From contig NZ_LDJG01000012.1 in assembly GCF_001431425.1 (NCBI RefSeq), positions 1-64,000 of the forward strand: a stretch of 64,000 nucleotides of DNA. Reading direction: 5' to 3'. The position numbers and the translations under genes were made by a program. The number at the start of each line of letters is the position of its first letter. Within the stretch, counting starts at the first letter, position 1. Shown piece by piece: positions 8,131 through 17,311 of the stretch. Source of the DNA: Stenotrophomonas nitritireducens. Its GTDB lineage: Bacteria; Pseudomonadota; Gammaproteobacteria; Xanthomonadales; Xanthomonadaceae. The notes beneath the pieces are model-generated. The model searched no databases, was not told where the DNA came from, and saw nothing but the letters and a program-made list of their open reading frames with translations.

Positions 8131-9609
8131 TCAGGCGGACGGCGCGGCGCGGCGTGCGGCGAGCTCGCGTTCGATCCGCGTCTCCAGCGGCTTGTTGATT
8201 TCGTAGAAGAACAGCAGCGCCACGCCGACCAGGAAGGGCAGCGAGCAGTACAGGCTGATGGACAGGCGGATGCCGGCGATGGCGCCGGTCGACTGCAGCG
8301 TCTGCGCCGCGTCGTAGCCGTAGTGGGCGAGGATGCCGGCGACCAGTGCACCGCCCACGCTCAGGCCCAGCTTCAGGCCGCACAGGATGGCGGAGAAGAC
8401 GATGGCGGTGGCGCGCCGGTGGTTCTTCCACTCCGAGTAGTCGGCCACGTCAGCGACCATCGCCCACAGCAGCGGGATGGTGATGCCGTAGAAGAACCCA
8501 TGCAGGATCTGCGCGCCGAACACCAGCCCGATCCGGTCCGGCGGGAACGTGTAGAAGGCCAGCATGAACAGCGTGGAGACGAACAGCGCGGCGGCGAACA
8601 CGTCGCGCTTGCCGAAGCGGTCGGCCAGGCGCTTGGAGAAGCCGATGCCGACGATCATGAAGACGATGCCACCGGCGTTGAACAGGCTGAAGGCCGAGGT
8701 CGGCGCGTCCTCCGGCCAGCGGAACCCGGTCAGGCCGACGCTGGACAGCAGCGCGTTCAATCCGGCGATCAGGCGGTTGAAGCCGATGTCGTCGAGGAAT
8801 CCGGCCAGCGCATCGGCATGGAGGTAGTACTGGAAGTAGTAGATGTACATGCCGCCCTTGAGCGCCAGGGTGGTGAACACCAGCACGGTCAGCAGCAGGA
8901 TCACCATCCAGGGCCGGTTGCGCGCCAGATCGGCCAGGTCCTGGCGGATGCTGGATTTCTGCTCCGGCGCCGGCAGTACCCGCTCGCGGGTGGTGAAGAA
9001 GGTGATCAGGAAGAACAGCGTGCCGACCCCGGCGAACAACAGCATCGCGTTGTGGAAACCGCGCACGCGGTCGCCGTCGCCGAGGATCAGCACCAGCGGC
9101 AGCAGCAGCGACTGCACGATCAGCTGGGCGATCATCACCGCTACGAAACGGTAGGCCGACAGGCTGTTGCGCTGGGCCATGCTGCCGGTGAGCACGCCGC
9201 TCAGCGCCGAATAGGGCAGGTTGTTGGCGGCATAGACCAGCACCAGCAGGATGTAGGTAGCCGCCGCGTAGGAGATCTTGCCCTGCGTGCCGAGGTCCGG
9301 GGTACTGAAGGCCAACAGCGAAAGCACGCCGAACGGCACCGCCGTCCACAGGATCCAGGGACGGAACTTGCCCCAGCGGCTGTGGGTGCGGTCGGCCAGC
9401 AGCGCCACCGTGGGCGTGAACACGAAGGCGCCGAGCAGGCCGGCGACGAAGATGATGGTGGCCGCGCTGGAGGCGGGGATGCGGTAGACGTCGGTGTAGA
9501 AGAACGCCAGGAAGGTGACCAGCGTCTGGAAGATCAGGTTGGCGGCCAGGTCGCCCAGGCTGTAGCCGAGCTTTTCCCGGACCGACAGCACCGCATCGTT
9601 CGAACTCAT
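8131..9609 (-). CDS. GPH-family sugar:cation symporter
   Basis: A 492-residue inner-membrane transporter of the glycoside-pentoside-hexuronide family (MelB/XynB type). The signature DRTHSRWGKFRPW loop between helices 2 and 3 and the ADVADYSEWKNHRRAT segment in the second half are typical. Roughly twelve hydrophobic segments are visible. It lies between the TonB receptor and the GH43 gene on the same strand, so it most likely moves xylo-oligosaccharides from periplasm to cytoplasm. The substrate is inferred from context. Confidence 0.9.
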   Translation of the reverse strand: MSSNDAVLSVREKLGYSLGDLAANLIFQTLVTFLAFFYTDVYRIPASSAATIIFVAGLLGAFVFTPTVALLADRTHSRWGKFRPWILWTAVPFGVLSLLAFSTPDLGTQGKISYAAATYILLVLVYAANNLPYSALSGVLTGSMAQRNSLSAYRFVAVMIAQLIVQSLLLPLVLILGDGDRVRGFHNAMLLFAGVGTLFFLITFFTTRERVLPAPEQKSSIRQDLADLARNRPWMVILLLTVLVFTTLALKGGMYIYYFQYYLHADALAGFLDDIGFNRLIAGLNALLSSVGLTGFRWPEDAPTSAFSLFNAGGIVFMIVGIGFSKRLADRFGKRDVFAAALFVSTLFMLAFYTFPPDRIGLVFGAQILHGFFYGITIPLLWAMVADVADYSEWKNHRRATAIVFSAILCGLKLGLSVGGALVAGILAHYGYDAAQTLQSTGAIAGIRLSISLYCSLPFLVGVALLFFYEINKPLETRIERELAARRAAPSA

Positions 9610-9644
9610 GCCCTGCTCTCCGCTTGCGTTGAATGCGTAATGGA

Positions 9645-9681
9645 CCGCGGCCCGCCCGGCATGGAGCCGGACGGGCCGCGG
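9645..9681 (-). terminator. Strong intercistronic hairpin after the TonB receptor gene
   Basis: CCGCGGCCCG-C-CCGGC pairs with GCCGG-A-CGGGCCGCGG across a five-base loop, giving a 15-bp stem with one mismatch. There is no T-run. It sits between the receptor stop and the transporter start, so it probably dampens read-through or protects the 3' end of the highly expressed receptor message. Confidence 0.6.
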
Positions 9682-9696
9682 AGGTCTGCCGCTGCG

Positions 9697-12570
9697 TCAG
9701 AATGAACCACGGATGCCGAACGTGATGGTGCGGCCCGGATCGTAGTAGCTGTAGCCGACGTTGTCGTAGCCGAAGTAGCGGACCATGGGCTTGTTCTGCA
9801 GGTTGCTCACGCTGAGCGTGACCTGCGGACTGGTCGGCAGGTTCTTCAGCGTGTAGCTGGCGGACAGGTCGAGCTGGCCGCGGTCCTTGCCGTACTCCTG
9901 TGCCCCGAGGATGCTGCTGGTGCTCGGCGCCGACTGGATCGAACCCTGCGCCCAGTTGTACGACAGGCGCAGCATCGCCACGTCGTTCTCCCAGTACGCG
10001 GTGGTGTTCCACATCTTCGGCGAGACGCCGTAGAGGCTGCCGGTCAGCGCATGGGCGTCGCGGCCGGCGGTGCTCAGGTTGAGCTTGGTGTAGTTGGCCA
10101 TGAAGCCCAGGCCATCGAACACGAAGTTCAGCGGCTGCACCCAGATCGTTTCCCAGCCGCGCACGTTCAGCGCCGCATCGGCGTTGACCTGCTGGGAGAC
10201 GGTGACCAGCAGCGTGTCGTAGTTGCCGCCCACCTGCGCCTTCTGGCCATCGCTCAGCGAATCGTAGGGAATGCCCATCTCCGCCAGCGTCTTGCGGGTG
10301 GTGCCCTCGAAGGTATAGCCCTCGACCCGCTTGTTGAAGAAGGTCAGGCCGACGAAGCCCTCTTCGCCGGTGTACCACTCGCCGCCCAGGTCGAAGTTGG
10401 TCGAGATGTACGGGTTGAGCTTGGGATTGCCCTGGCGGCCGGTATCCACGCCGGAGCCGCTGAGGGTGGTCGCCGGCAGCATCGCGCCGGGGTTGGGGCG
10501 GCTCATCGTCTTGCTGCCGGACATGCGCAGCACCACGTTGTCGGCCACGTCCCAGGCGGCGCTGAACGACGGCAGCCACTCGCTGTAGTCGCTCTTCAGG
10601 TCCTGCCACTGGCGCATGCCGCCGAGGGTGACCGGGCCGCTGATGGTCTGGTCGGTGGAGGCGTAACGCACGCCGGCGTTGATGCGCAGTTCCCGGCCCC
10701 AGACGTCGCTGGCCATGTTGAACTCCGCATAGGCCGCCTTGTTGGTCTCGTCGAAGCTGCCGGTGGACTGGCTGAGGTTGCCTGCGTTGACTTCCGGTGC
10801 GGCGGCGCTGTACTTGGCGAAGTCGGTGGCCTTGAAGAAGGCGGCGTAATCGACGCCGATGAAGCCGCCCGGGCCGCTGATCAGGTACTTCGCCAGGTCG
10901 GCATTGGTGACCTGGCCCTGCGCGTAGGGCTTCCACGCCGCCTGGCCGTCGAAGGCCTGGATGCGGCGCAGGTTGCTGTCGGTGGACACGCCGACCCTGA
11001 CGTTGTTGCGGTCGTCGCCGAACTGCAGGTCGGCGCGCAGGTTCGAGGTCTTGGTCAGGCGCTTTTCGTTCTGCAGGCGCAGGTCGTTCCAGGTCCAGCC
11101 CAGGCCCGGATCGTTGAAGTCCAGGTCCGAGGTGATGACCGGGAAGCCGTTGTGGTTGGCGTACTTGCCGGTGAAGTAGGGCGAGTTGACCATGATGGTC
11201 GGCATCACGCGGCGCAGCCAGCTGCGGCTGACGCCGGCGTTCACGTCGAGCTTGATGTTGCCCTCGTCGCCGAACCAGAAGGTGGCGCCCGGGTTCACCT
11301 GCCAGTAGTCCACGTCCTCGGTGTAGGGGCGGGCCTGCAGGAATACCTGCGCGCCGGCGAAGGTAGCGTCGGTGACCACGCCGTTGCCGTCGACCTTCAT
11401 GTCCAGCGGAATCATGCCGGTGGGCGAACCGAAGTTGCGTCCCAGCAGGTCCAGGTCGAGGCGGTTCACCGCGCGGTGCGCCTTCGTGTACAGGGTGTCC
11501 ACCCAGACGTGCACGCTGTCGCTCGGCCGCCATTCGGCCGAGCCGAGGAACGAATCGCGGTCGCGGTCGCCGGACATGTACAGCGGGCGTCCCAGCGCCG
11601 GGATCAGTGCATCGTCGATCTGGGCGATGCTCAGGCCCGGGTTGTGCGCCAGCAGCCAGTTCTTGTCGATGGTCTGGCCCGGGGTCAGGCCGGCGCTGAT
11701 CATCGCCGCGTTGTTGGGCACCACCGGCCAGATGCCCCAGCGGTTCGAGACCGCGGTGCCGCTGCCGCCGCCCTGCGCGGCGGTCAGCGCCGGCGTGGTC
11801 CAGTGGTCGCTGATGCCGTCTTCCCAGCCTTTCACGCCCATCTTGCCCTTGACCGAGGACACGCCGGCAAGCACGCCGAACGTGCCCGCATCGTTGGTCC
11901 AGCTGCCGATGAGCGAGCCCTGCGGCGCCACGCCGCCGGAGACGGTGTTGTGGGTGCCTTGCAGCGAATAGGTGAGGTGCTTGCCCGGGTTGTCGAAGGC
12001 GTGCGCGTTGCGCATGTCCACCAGGCCGGCGGCGCCGCCTTCCGGCAGGCTGGCCTTGGGCGACTTGTAGACGGTCAGCGTGTTGAAGAACTCGGTCGGG
12101 AACAGGGTCAGGTCGGTTTCGCGGTTCTGGTTCTGCTGGTCCAGGCCGATCGACGCGGTGGCGACCGTATTGCCGTTGATCGTGGTCTTGGTGAAGTTCT
12201 CGCCCAGGCCGCGGATGGCGATCTTCATGCCTTCGCCGTTGACGTCGCGGTTGATCTGGATGCCCGGGATGCGGCTGAGCGATTCGGCGATGTTGGTATC
12301 GGGGAACTTGCCGATGTCCTCGGCGAAGATCGAATCGGTGAAGCCGGTGGCGTCGCGCTTGGCGTCGGTGGAGAGCTGGACGCTGTGGCGGTAGCCGGTC
12401 ACCGTGATGGTATCCAGCTCGGTCGCAGTGCGCTGCTCCGGAGCCGGCCGCGCCTGCGTGTCGTTGTTCTGTGGCTCGGCCTGCTGCGCCCACAACGGGC
12501 CGCTGGCCGCGCCCAGCAGGGCCAGCCCAAGTGCGTTGGACAGCGTGGTCTTGACGAGTTTCCTGTTCAC
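9697..12570 (-). CDS. TonB-dependent outer-membrane receptor, xylan-oligosaccharide type
   Basis: A 957-residue receptor for energy-dependent uptake across the outer membrane. The N-terminus has a signal peptide (cleavage after about residue 28, PLWA-QQ), then a TonB box (LDTITVTG). The plug follows with RIPGIQINR and IRGLGENFTKTTING, and a long beta-barrel ends in a C-terminal phenylalanine (GIRGSF). This plug pattern is that of the large Xanthomonas/Caulobacter carbohydrate receptor family. I chose the GTG at 12570 because AAGGGG lies at proper distance and the signal peptide starts there; 156 upstream in-frame codons run through the operator region and are not real. A xyl-box lies 126 bases upstream. 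Confidence 0.93.
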   Translation of the reverse strand: MNRKLVKTTLSNALGLALLGAASGPLWAQQAEPQNNDTQARPAPEQRTATELDTITVTGYRHSVQLSTDAKRDATGFTDSIFAEDIGKFPDTNIAESLSRIPGIQINRDVNGEGMKIAIRGLGENFTKTTINGNTVATASIGLDQQNQNRETDLTLFPTEFFNTLTVYKSPKASLPEGGAAGLVDMRNAHAFDNPGKHLTYSLQGTHNTVSGGVAPQGSLIGSWTNDAGTFGVLAGVSSVKGKMGVKGWEDGISDHWTTPALTAAQGGGSGTAVSNRWGIWPVVPNNAAMISAGLTPGQTIDKNWLLAHNPGLSIAQIDDALIPALGRPLYMSGDRDRDSFLGSAEWRPSDSVHVWVDTLYTKAHRAVNRLDLDLLGRNFGSPTGMIPLDMKVDGNGVVTDATFAGAQVFLQARPYTEDVDYWQVNPGATFWFGDEGNIKLDVNAGVSRSWLRRVMPTIMVNSPYFTGKYANHNGFPVITSDLDFNDPGLGWTWNDLRLQNEKRLTKTSNLRADLQFGDDRNNVRVGVSTDSNLRRIQAFDGQAAWKPYAQGQVTNADLAKYLISGPGGFIGVDYAAFFKATDFAKYSAAAPEVNAGNLSQSTGSFDETNKAAYAEFNMASDVWGRELRINAGVRYASTDQTISGPVTLGGMRQWQDLKSDYSEWLPSFSAAWDVADNVVLRMSGSKTMSRPNPGAMLPATTLSGSGVDTGRQGNPKLNPYISTNFDLGGEWYTGEEGFVGLTFFNKRVEGYTFEGTTRKTLAEMGIPYDSLSDGQKAQVGGNYDTLLVTVSQQVNADAALNVRGWETIWVQPLNFVFDGLGFMANYTKLNLSTAGRDAHALTGSLYGVSPKMWNTTAYWENDVAMLRLSYNWAQGSIQSAPSTSSILGAQEYGKDRGQLDLSASYTLKNLPTSPQVTLSVSNLQNKPMVRYFGYDNVGYSYYDPGRTITFGIRGSF

Positions 12571-12695
12571 CGTAATTCCCCTTCCCGAATTCAGATGATG
12601 TGTGTTTTTGCGTCCTGCGCGTAATGGCTTGGCAGGGCTCTGCGTTACAGCATGAAGTGATGCGTTGCAGTCTTGGAACAACCAGGAGTGATTGG

Positions 12696-12711
12696 ATGGT
12701 AGCGCTACCAT
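12696..12711. promoter_or_regulatory. xyl-box operator, perfect palindrome
   Basis: ATGGTAGCGCTACCAT is a perfect 16-bp palindrome and matches 13 of 14 positions of the xyl-box (TGGTAGCGCTAACA) described for Xanthomonas xylan genes. Read leftward, its end also provides a TACCAT that could serve as -10 of the receptor promoter, so binding would block transcription. Confidence 0.85.
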
Positions 12712-12867
12712 CATGCGCGAAACACGCTGCAAAGCAGCATGGCCGGATCGGCGCCTGGAATCCGCGCCTGGCAGCGGAGGGCCGAATTCCAAACATCCTG
12801 CCGGTACGCCCGTGGCGTCCGGCCCGATCGGGCGCAGCGGAGGGACATCGCTGCGGGGATGTGTTAA

Positions 12868-12881
12868 TGGTAGCGCTATCA
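12868..12881 (+). promoter_or_regulatory. xyl-box operator upstream of hexuronate operon
   Basis: TGGTAGCGCTATCA matches 13 of 14 positions of the xyl-box, differing only at one position of the right half. It lies 138 bases ahead of the rightward transporter gene and is its likely operator. Confidence 0.8.
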
Positions 12882-13018
12882 ATCTGGATCCATTCTGCAT
12901 GCACCGGGAGAGGAGTGATGCATTGGAAGGTCGGGAAGTCGAGGCGCGCGGATCGGTGGGCCATGCCACGCGCCGGCCGGGCCAGGCACGTGCGGGCCAT
13001 GCGGCCGTGGAGGCGGGC

Positions 13019-14308
13019 GTGAGCCGGGAAATCGACATGGCGGCTCGGCTCGGGCGTTACCGCTGGCGCGTCTGCGCGATGCTGCTGGCAGCGACCACCA
13101 TCAACTATCTCGACCGCCAGGTGCTGGGCGTGCTGGCGCCGTTCCTGCAGGGCGAGATCGGCTGGAGCGAGCAGCAGTACGGCTACATCGTCAGCGCGTT
13201 CCAGGCCGCCTACGCGATCGGCCTGCTGTGCGCCGGCGCGATCGTCGACCGCTTCGGCACGCGCATCGGCTATGCGGTCGCGATCAGCGTGTGGAGCCTG
13301 GCGGCGATGGCGCACTCGCTGGCGGTGGGCGTGCTCGGTTTCGCCCTGGCGCGCTTCGCGCTGGGCCTGGGTGAGGCCGGCAACTTCCCGGCGGCGATCA
13401 AGACCGTCGCCGAATGGTTCCCGCGGCGCGAACGCGCGCTGGCGGTGGGCGTGTTCAACGCCGGCTCCAACATCGGCGCGGTGCTGGCGCCGCTGCTGGT
13501 GCCGGTGGTCGCCGCCACGCTGGGCTGGCGTGCCGCGTTCCTGTTCACCGGCATCCTCAGCGCGGTCTGGCTGGCGGTCTGGCTGCTGTGGTACCGCACC
13601 CCGGAGGCGCAGCCGAAGCTGTCGCCCGCCGAACTGGCGCACATCCGCAGCGATCCGCCCGAGCCCACGGTGGAGGTGCCATGGCTGCGGCTGCTGCGCC
13701 ATCGCCAGGCCTGGGCTTTCGTCGCGGCCAAGTTCATCACCGACCCGGTGTGGTGGCTGTTCCTGTTCTGGCTGGGCAAGTTCCTCGCCTCGGAATACGG
13801 CCTGTCGCTGGCGACGCTGGGCCTGCCGATGATCGTCGTGTACCTGATGGCCGACGCCGGCAGTGTCGCCGGCGGCTGGCTGGCCGGGCGCCTGCTCGCG
13901 CGCGGCTGGGCGCTGAACCGCGCGCGCAAGGGCGCGATGCTGGCCTGCGCGCTGTGCGTGGCGCCGATCGTGCTGGTCACCCAGGTCCACAACCTGTGGC
14001 TGGCGGTGGCGCTGATCGGCCTGGCGATGGCCGGCCACCAGGGCTGGTCGGCGAACGTGTTCACCCTGCCGTCGGATCTGTTTCCGCGCCAGGCGGTGGC
14101 CTCGGTGGTCGGCATCGGCGGCTTCGCCGGTGCGGTCGGCGGCATCGGCATGTCGCTGTTCGCCGGCTCGCAGCTGCAGGCCACCGGCAGCTATGCGCGC
14201 ATCTTCCTCATCGCCGGCGCCGCTTATGGATTGGCGCTGCTGGTGGTACACCTGCTGGCGCCGCGGATGCGGCCGGCGACACTGGACGGAACGGGAGGCA
14301 GTCCATGA
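13019..14308 (+). CDS. MFS transporter, hexuronate (ExuT-like) type
   Basis: A 429-residue major facilitator of the anion:cation symporter group. The N-terminal TINYLDRQVLGVLAPFL segment and the GEAGNFPAAIK...FPRRERALAVG region are hallmarks of ExuT/GudP-like carriers, and about twelve membrane helices are visible. It most likely imports glucuronate or 4-O-methylglucuronate for the uxaC-uxuB-mannonate dehydratase route encoded nearby. The GTG at 13019 is preferred because GGAGG precedes it by five bases; an ATG at 13037 is the alternative. It is first in the GH115-uxaC-GH10 operon. Confidence 0.87.
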   Translation: MSREIDMAARLGRYRWRVCAMLLAATTINYLDRQVLGVLAPFLQGEIGWSEQQYGYIVSAFQAAYAIGLLCAGAIVDRFGTRIGYAVAISVWSLAAMAHSLAVGVLGFALARFALGLGEAGNFPAAIKTVAEWFPRRERALAVGVFNAGSNIGAVLAPLLVPVVAATLGWRAAFLFTGILSAVWLAVWLLWYRTPEAQPKLSPAELAHIRSDPPEPTVEVPWLRLLRHRQAWAFVAAKFITDPVWWLFLFWLGKFLASEYGLSLATLGLPMIVVYLMADAGSVAGGWLAGRLLARGWALNRARKGAMLACALCVAPIVLVTQVHNLWLAVALIGLAMAGHQGWSANVFTLPSDLFPRQAVASVVGIGGFAGAVGGIGMSLFAGSQLQATGSYARIFLIAGAAYGLALLVVHLLAPRMRPATLDGTGGSP

Positions 14309-14385
14309 CCAGAAACATCCCTGCGGATCCGGCGCCGGTGCCGCGCCGCGAACATCGACGCATGGCCCGCGAGGCAACGCAATGA
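14305..14385 (+). CDS. Possible 26-codon coupling ORF
   Basis: An ATG overlapping the transporter stop (ATGA) is preceded by GGGAGG at good distance. It opens a 26-codon frame that ends on the ATGA of the GH115 start. The exact fit at both ends suggests translational coupling across the gap, not a functional peptide. The product is short, basic and proline-rich, with no recognisable motif. It could be chance in GC-rich DNA. Confidence 0.25.
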   Translation: MTRNIPADPAPVPRREHRRMAREATQ

Positions 14386-17243
14386 AGGCGTCGCGCATGT
14401 TTGCCGTCGCCCTGCTGGCGCTGCTCGCACAGCGCGCACAGGCAGACGAGTGCGCGCAGGCCGCGGCGGTCTGTGCCGATCCGGTGCCGGGCGCGATGGC
14501 CCTGATCGAAGGCGGCCGCCCGGTCGCCATCGTCGCCGATGCGGGCGACTTCCCCGGCGTGCTGCGCGCCGTGCGCGACCTGCAGGGCGACCTGTCGAAG
14601 GTCGCCGGCACCCCGGCAACGCTGTCCCTGGACGGGGCCGCGCCGCGCACCGCGATCATCGCCGGCACGCTCGGCCACAGCCCGCGCGTGGACCGCATCG
14701 TGCGCGAGCGCGGCATCGATACCGCCGGCGTGGCCGGGCGCTGGGAAGGCTACCTGCTGCAGGTGGTGGAGCATCCCGAACCCGGGATCGACCGCGCGCT
14801 GCTGGTCGCCGGCGCGGACAGGCGCGGCACCATCTTCGGCATCTACGAGCTGTCGCGGCGGCTGGGCGTATCGCCGTGGTACTGGTGGGCCGACGTACCC
14901 GTGCCGCGCCACGCCGCCCTGTACGCCGCACCCGGCCGTTTCGCCGATGCGCCGGTGGTGCGCTACCGCGGCATCTTCCTCAACGACGAGGATCCGGCCC
15001 TGGGCGGCTGGATGAAGGCGAAGTTCGGCGGGCCGAACCACGCCTTCTACGAACATGTATTCGAGCTGGTCCTGCGCCTGAAGGGCAACTACCTGTGGCC
15101 GGCGATGTGGGGCCGCGCCTTCCACGACGACGACCCGCTCAACCCGCAACTGGCCGATGAGTACGGCGTGGTGATCGGGACCACCCACCACGAACCGATG
15201 ATGCGCGCGCACGTGGAGTGGGAGCGCCACGGCAACGGGCCGTGGGACTACACGAAGAACGCCGACGCGCTGCGCCGCTTCTGGCGCGAGGGCATCGCGC
15301 GCATGGATGGCCACGAGAGCGTGGTCACCCTGGGCATGCGCGGCGACGGCGACGAGGCCATGGGCGAGGCCACCGCCATCCCGCTGCTGGAGCGCATCGT
15401 CGCCGACCAGCGCCGGATCATCGCCGGGGTCACCGGCAAGCCCGCCGAGCGGACGCCGCAGGTGTGGGCGCTGTACAAGGAAGTGCAGGACTACTTCGAC
15501 CAGGGCATGGACGTGCCCGACGACGTGACCCTGCTGTTCGCCGACGACAACTGGGGCAACATCCGCCGCCTGCCCCGGGCCGGCGACAGCCGCGCTGGCG
15601 GTTACGGGGTGTACTACCACTTCGATTACGTGGGTGGGCCGCGCAACTACAAGTGGATCAACACCACCCAGATCGAACGGGTGTGGGAGCAGATGGGCCT
15701 GGCGCACGCGCTGGGTGCGGACCGGCTGTGGATCGTCAATGTCGGCGATCTCAAGCCGATGGAGCTGCCGATCAGCTTCTTCCTCGACTACGCGTGGAAC
15801 CCGGATGCGCTGCAGTTGCCGCAGCTGCAGGCCTATCCGGCGCAATGGGCCGCCGCGCAGTTCGGTGCCGCGCAGGCGGCGGAGATCGGCGAACTGCTGA
15901 CCCGCTACACGCAGTACAACGCGCGCCGCAAGCCGGAACTGCTGGCGCCGGAGACCTACAGCCTGGTCGACTACCACGAAGCCGAGCGGGTGATGGCCGG
16001 ATGGGAAGCGCTGGCCGGGCAGGCACGGCGCATCGGCGCGGCGCTGGGCGCGGCGCATCGCGATGCGTACTACCAGCTGGTCGAGTACCCGATCCTGGCC
16101 AGCGCCAACCTCAACGCGCTGTATGTCGCCGTCGCCCGCAACCGGATGCACGCCCTGCAGGGCCGCGCCTCGGCCAATGCCTGGGCGGACGAGGCCGAGC
16201 GCCTGTTCGCCCGCGACGCGGAACTGGCGCGGGTGTACGAACAGGACATCGCCGGCGGCAAATGGATCCACATGATGGCGCAGCCGCGCATCGGCTATAC
16301 GCACTGGCAGCAACCCGAGCGCAACGTGCTGCCGGCGCTGTCGCGGGTGGACGTGCCGGCGCGCGGCGTGATGGGCGTGGCGGTCGAGGGCGACGCGCGC
16401 GTCTGGCCGCAGGTCGCCGATGGCGCGCGCCTGCCGGCGCTGGGCCCGGTGGGCGCGACCGCGCGCGAGGTGGAGGTGTTCAACCGTGGCGCGGCGCCCT
16501 TCCGCTTCGAGGCACGGCCGTCGCAGCCGTGGCTGCGGGTTTCGCCCGCAAGCGGTGAGGTGGGCGATACCGTGCGCCTGCGCGTGGAGGTGGACTGGAA
16601 CGCATTGCCGGCCGATGCGCATGCCGGCGGGCTGTCCCTGCGCGGCAGCGACGGCACCGAGGTCCATGTCGAGGTCCCCATCGAGCGTGCGGATGCGCGG
16701 CGGGCGCGGGGCTTCATCGAAAGCGATGGCGTCGTCGCGATCGAAGCCGCGCACACGGCGCGCCGGATGGACGGCGACGACGTGCGCTGGGTGGAGATCC
16801 CGAACCTGGGACGCACGCTGTCCGGAGTGACCGCGTTGCCGGCGACGGCACCGGCCAGTTCGCCGGGCGGCGCTGCGCCGCACCTGGAGTATCCGCTGTG
16901 GCTGCGGGAAGACGGTCCGGTGGAGGTGCGCGTGACGGTATCGCCGACGCTCGATTTCCGCGGTGGCGACGGCCTGCGCTTCGCCGTCTCGCTGGGCGAC
17001 GAAGCGCCGCAGGAAGTGGCGATCAGGCTCGACCCCACGCCGGGCCATGCGGATTTCTCCGCCTGGAGCAGGGCGGTCGCCGACAGCGTGCACGTCGTCG
17101 TCTCGCGCCACCCGGGCCGGGCCGGCGCGCAGGTGCTGAAGCTGTGGCGCATCGACCCGGGCGTGGTGTTCCAGCGCGTCGTGGTCGTGCGCGGGCAGGC
17201 GCGCGACAGCTACCTGGGGCCGCCGGAAAGCGTGCGCCGTTGA
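14382..17243 (+). CDS. GH115 xylan alpha-1,2-glucuronidase
   Basis: Exported 953-residue glycosidase that removes (4-O-methyl)glucuronate from internal and terminal positions of glucuronoxylan. A signal peptide covers about residues 1-22 (RAQA-DE). Conserved GH115 stretches include the NYLWPAMWGRAFHDDDP block, IGTTHHEPMMRA, GMRGDGDEAM and YYHFDYVGGPRNYKWI. A beta-sandwich-like C-terminal region follows. The ATG at 14382 overlaps the stop of the preceding short frame. It complements the GH67 enzyme on the other strand, which attacks only oligosaccharide ends. Confidence 0.93.
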   Translation: MKASRMFAVALLALLAQRAQADECAQAAAVCADPVPGAMALIEGGRPVAIVADAGDFPGVLRAVRDLQGDLSKVAGTPATLSLDGAAPRTAIIAGTLGHSPRVDRIVRERGIDTAGVAGRWEGYLLQVVEHPEPGIDRALLVAGADRRGTIFGIYELSRRLGVSPWYWWADVPVPRHAALYAAPGRFADAPVVRYRGIFLNDEDPALGGWMKAKFGGPNHAFYEHVFELVLRLKGNYLWPAMWGRAFHDDDPLNPQLADEYGVVIGTTHHEPMMRAHVEWERHGNGPWDYTKNADALRRFWREGIARMDGHESVVTLGMRGDGDEAMGEATAIPLLERIVADQRRIIAGVTGKPAERTPQVWALYKEVQDYFDQGMDVPDDVTLLFADDNWGNIRRLPRAGDSRAGGYGVYYHFDYVGGPRNYKWINTTQIERVWEQMGLAHALGADRLWIVNVGDLKPMELPISFFLDYAWNPDALQLPQLQAYPAQWAAAQFGAAQAAEIGELLTRYTQYNARRKPELLAPETYSLVDYHEAERVMAGWEALAGQARRIGAALGAAHRDAYYQLVEYPILASANLNALYVAVARNRMHALQGRASANAWADEAERLFARDAELARVYEQDIAGGKWIHMMAQPRIGYTHWQQPERNVLPALSRVDVPARGVMGVAVEGDARVWPQVADGARLPALGPVGATAREVEVFNRGAAPFRFEARPSQPWLRVSPASGEVGDTVRLRVEVDWNALPADAHAGGLSLRGSDGTEVHVEVPIERADARRARGFIESDGVVAIEAAHTARRMDGDDVRWVEIPNLGRTLSGVTALPATAPASSPGGAAPHLEYPLWLREDGPVEVRVTVSPTLDFRGGDGLRFAVSLGDEAPQEVAIRLDPTPGHADFSAWSRAVADSVHVVVSRHPGRAGAQVLKLWRIDPGVVFQRVVVVRGQARDSYLGPPESVRR

Positions 17244-17311
17244 CCCAACCCCGCCTTCCGCGCCGCGTGCGGAACGGAAGGCACGGACTCCGACCCGAGC
17301 GACATTCCCAC

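Larger units (their letters stand above)
12571..13018. promoter_or_regulatory. Divergent control region of the two xylan operons
   Basis: This 448-base region separates the leftward receptor operon from the rightward hexuronate transporter operon. It holds two xyl-box palindromes (12696-12711 and 12868-12881) whose centres are about 171 bases apart, which would allow looping by a LacI-type protein. No convincing gene is present. A clear CRP/Clp site was not seen. Confidence 0.75.

Noticed and set aside
8450..14716. A 2088-codon open frame on the minus strand across the transporter, receptor and MFS genes
   Set aside because: It is a GC-skew shadow: the true genes on other frames or strands have intact family motifs, while this frame encodes Arg/Ala/Gln-rich sequence without domains.
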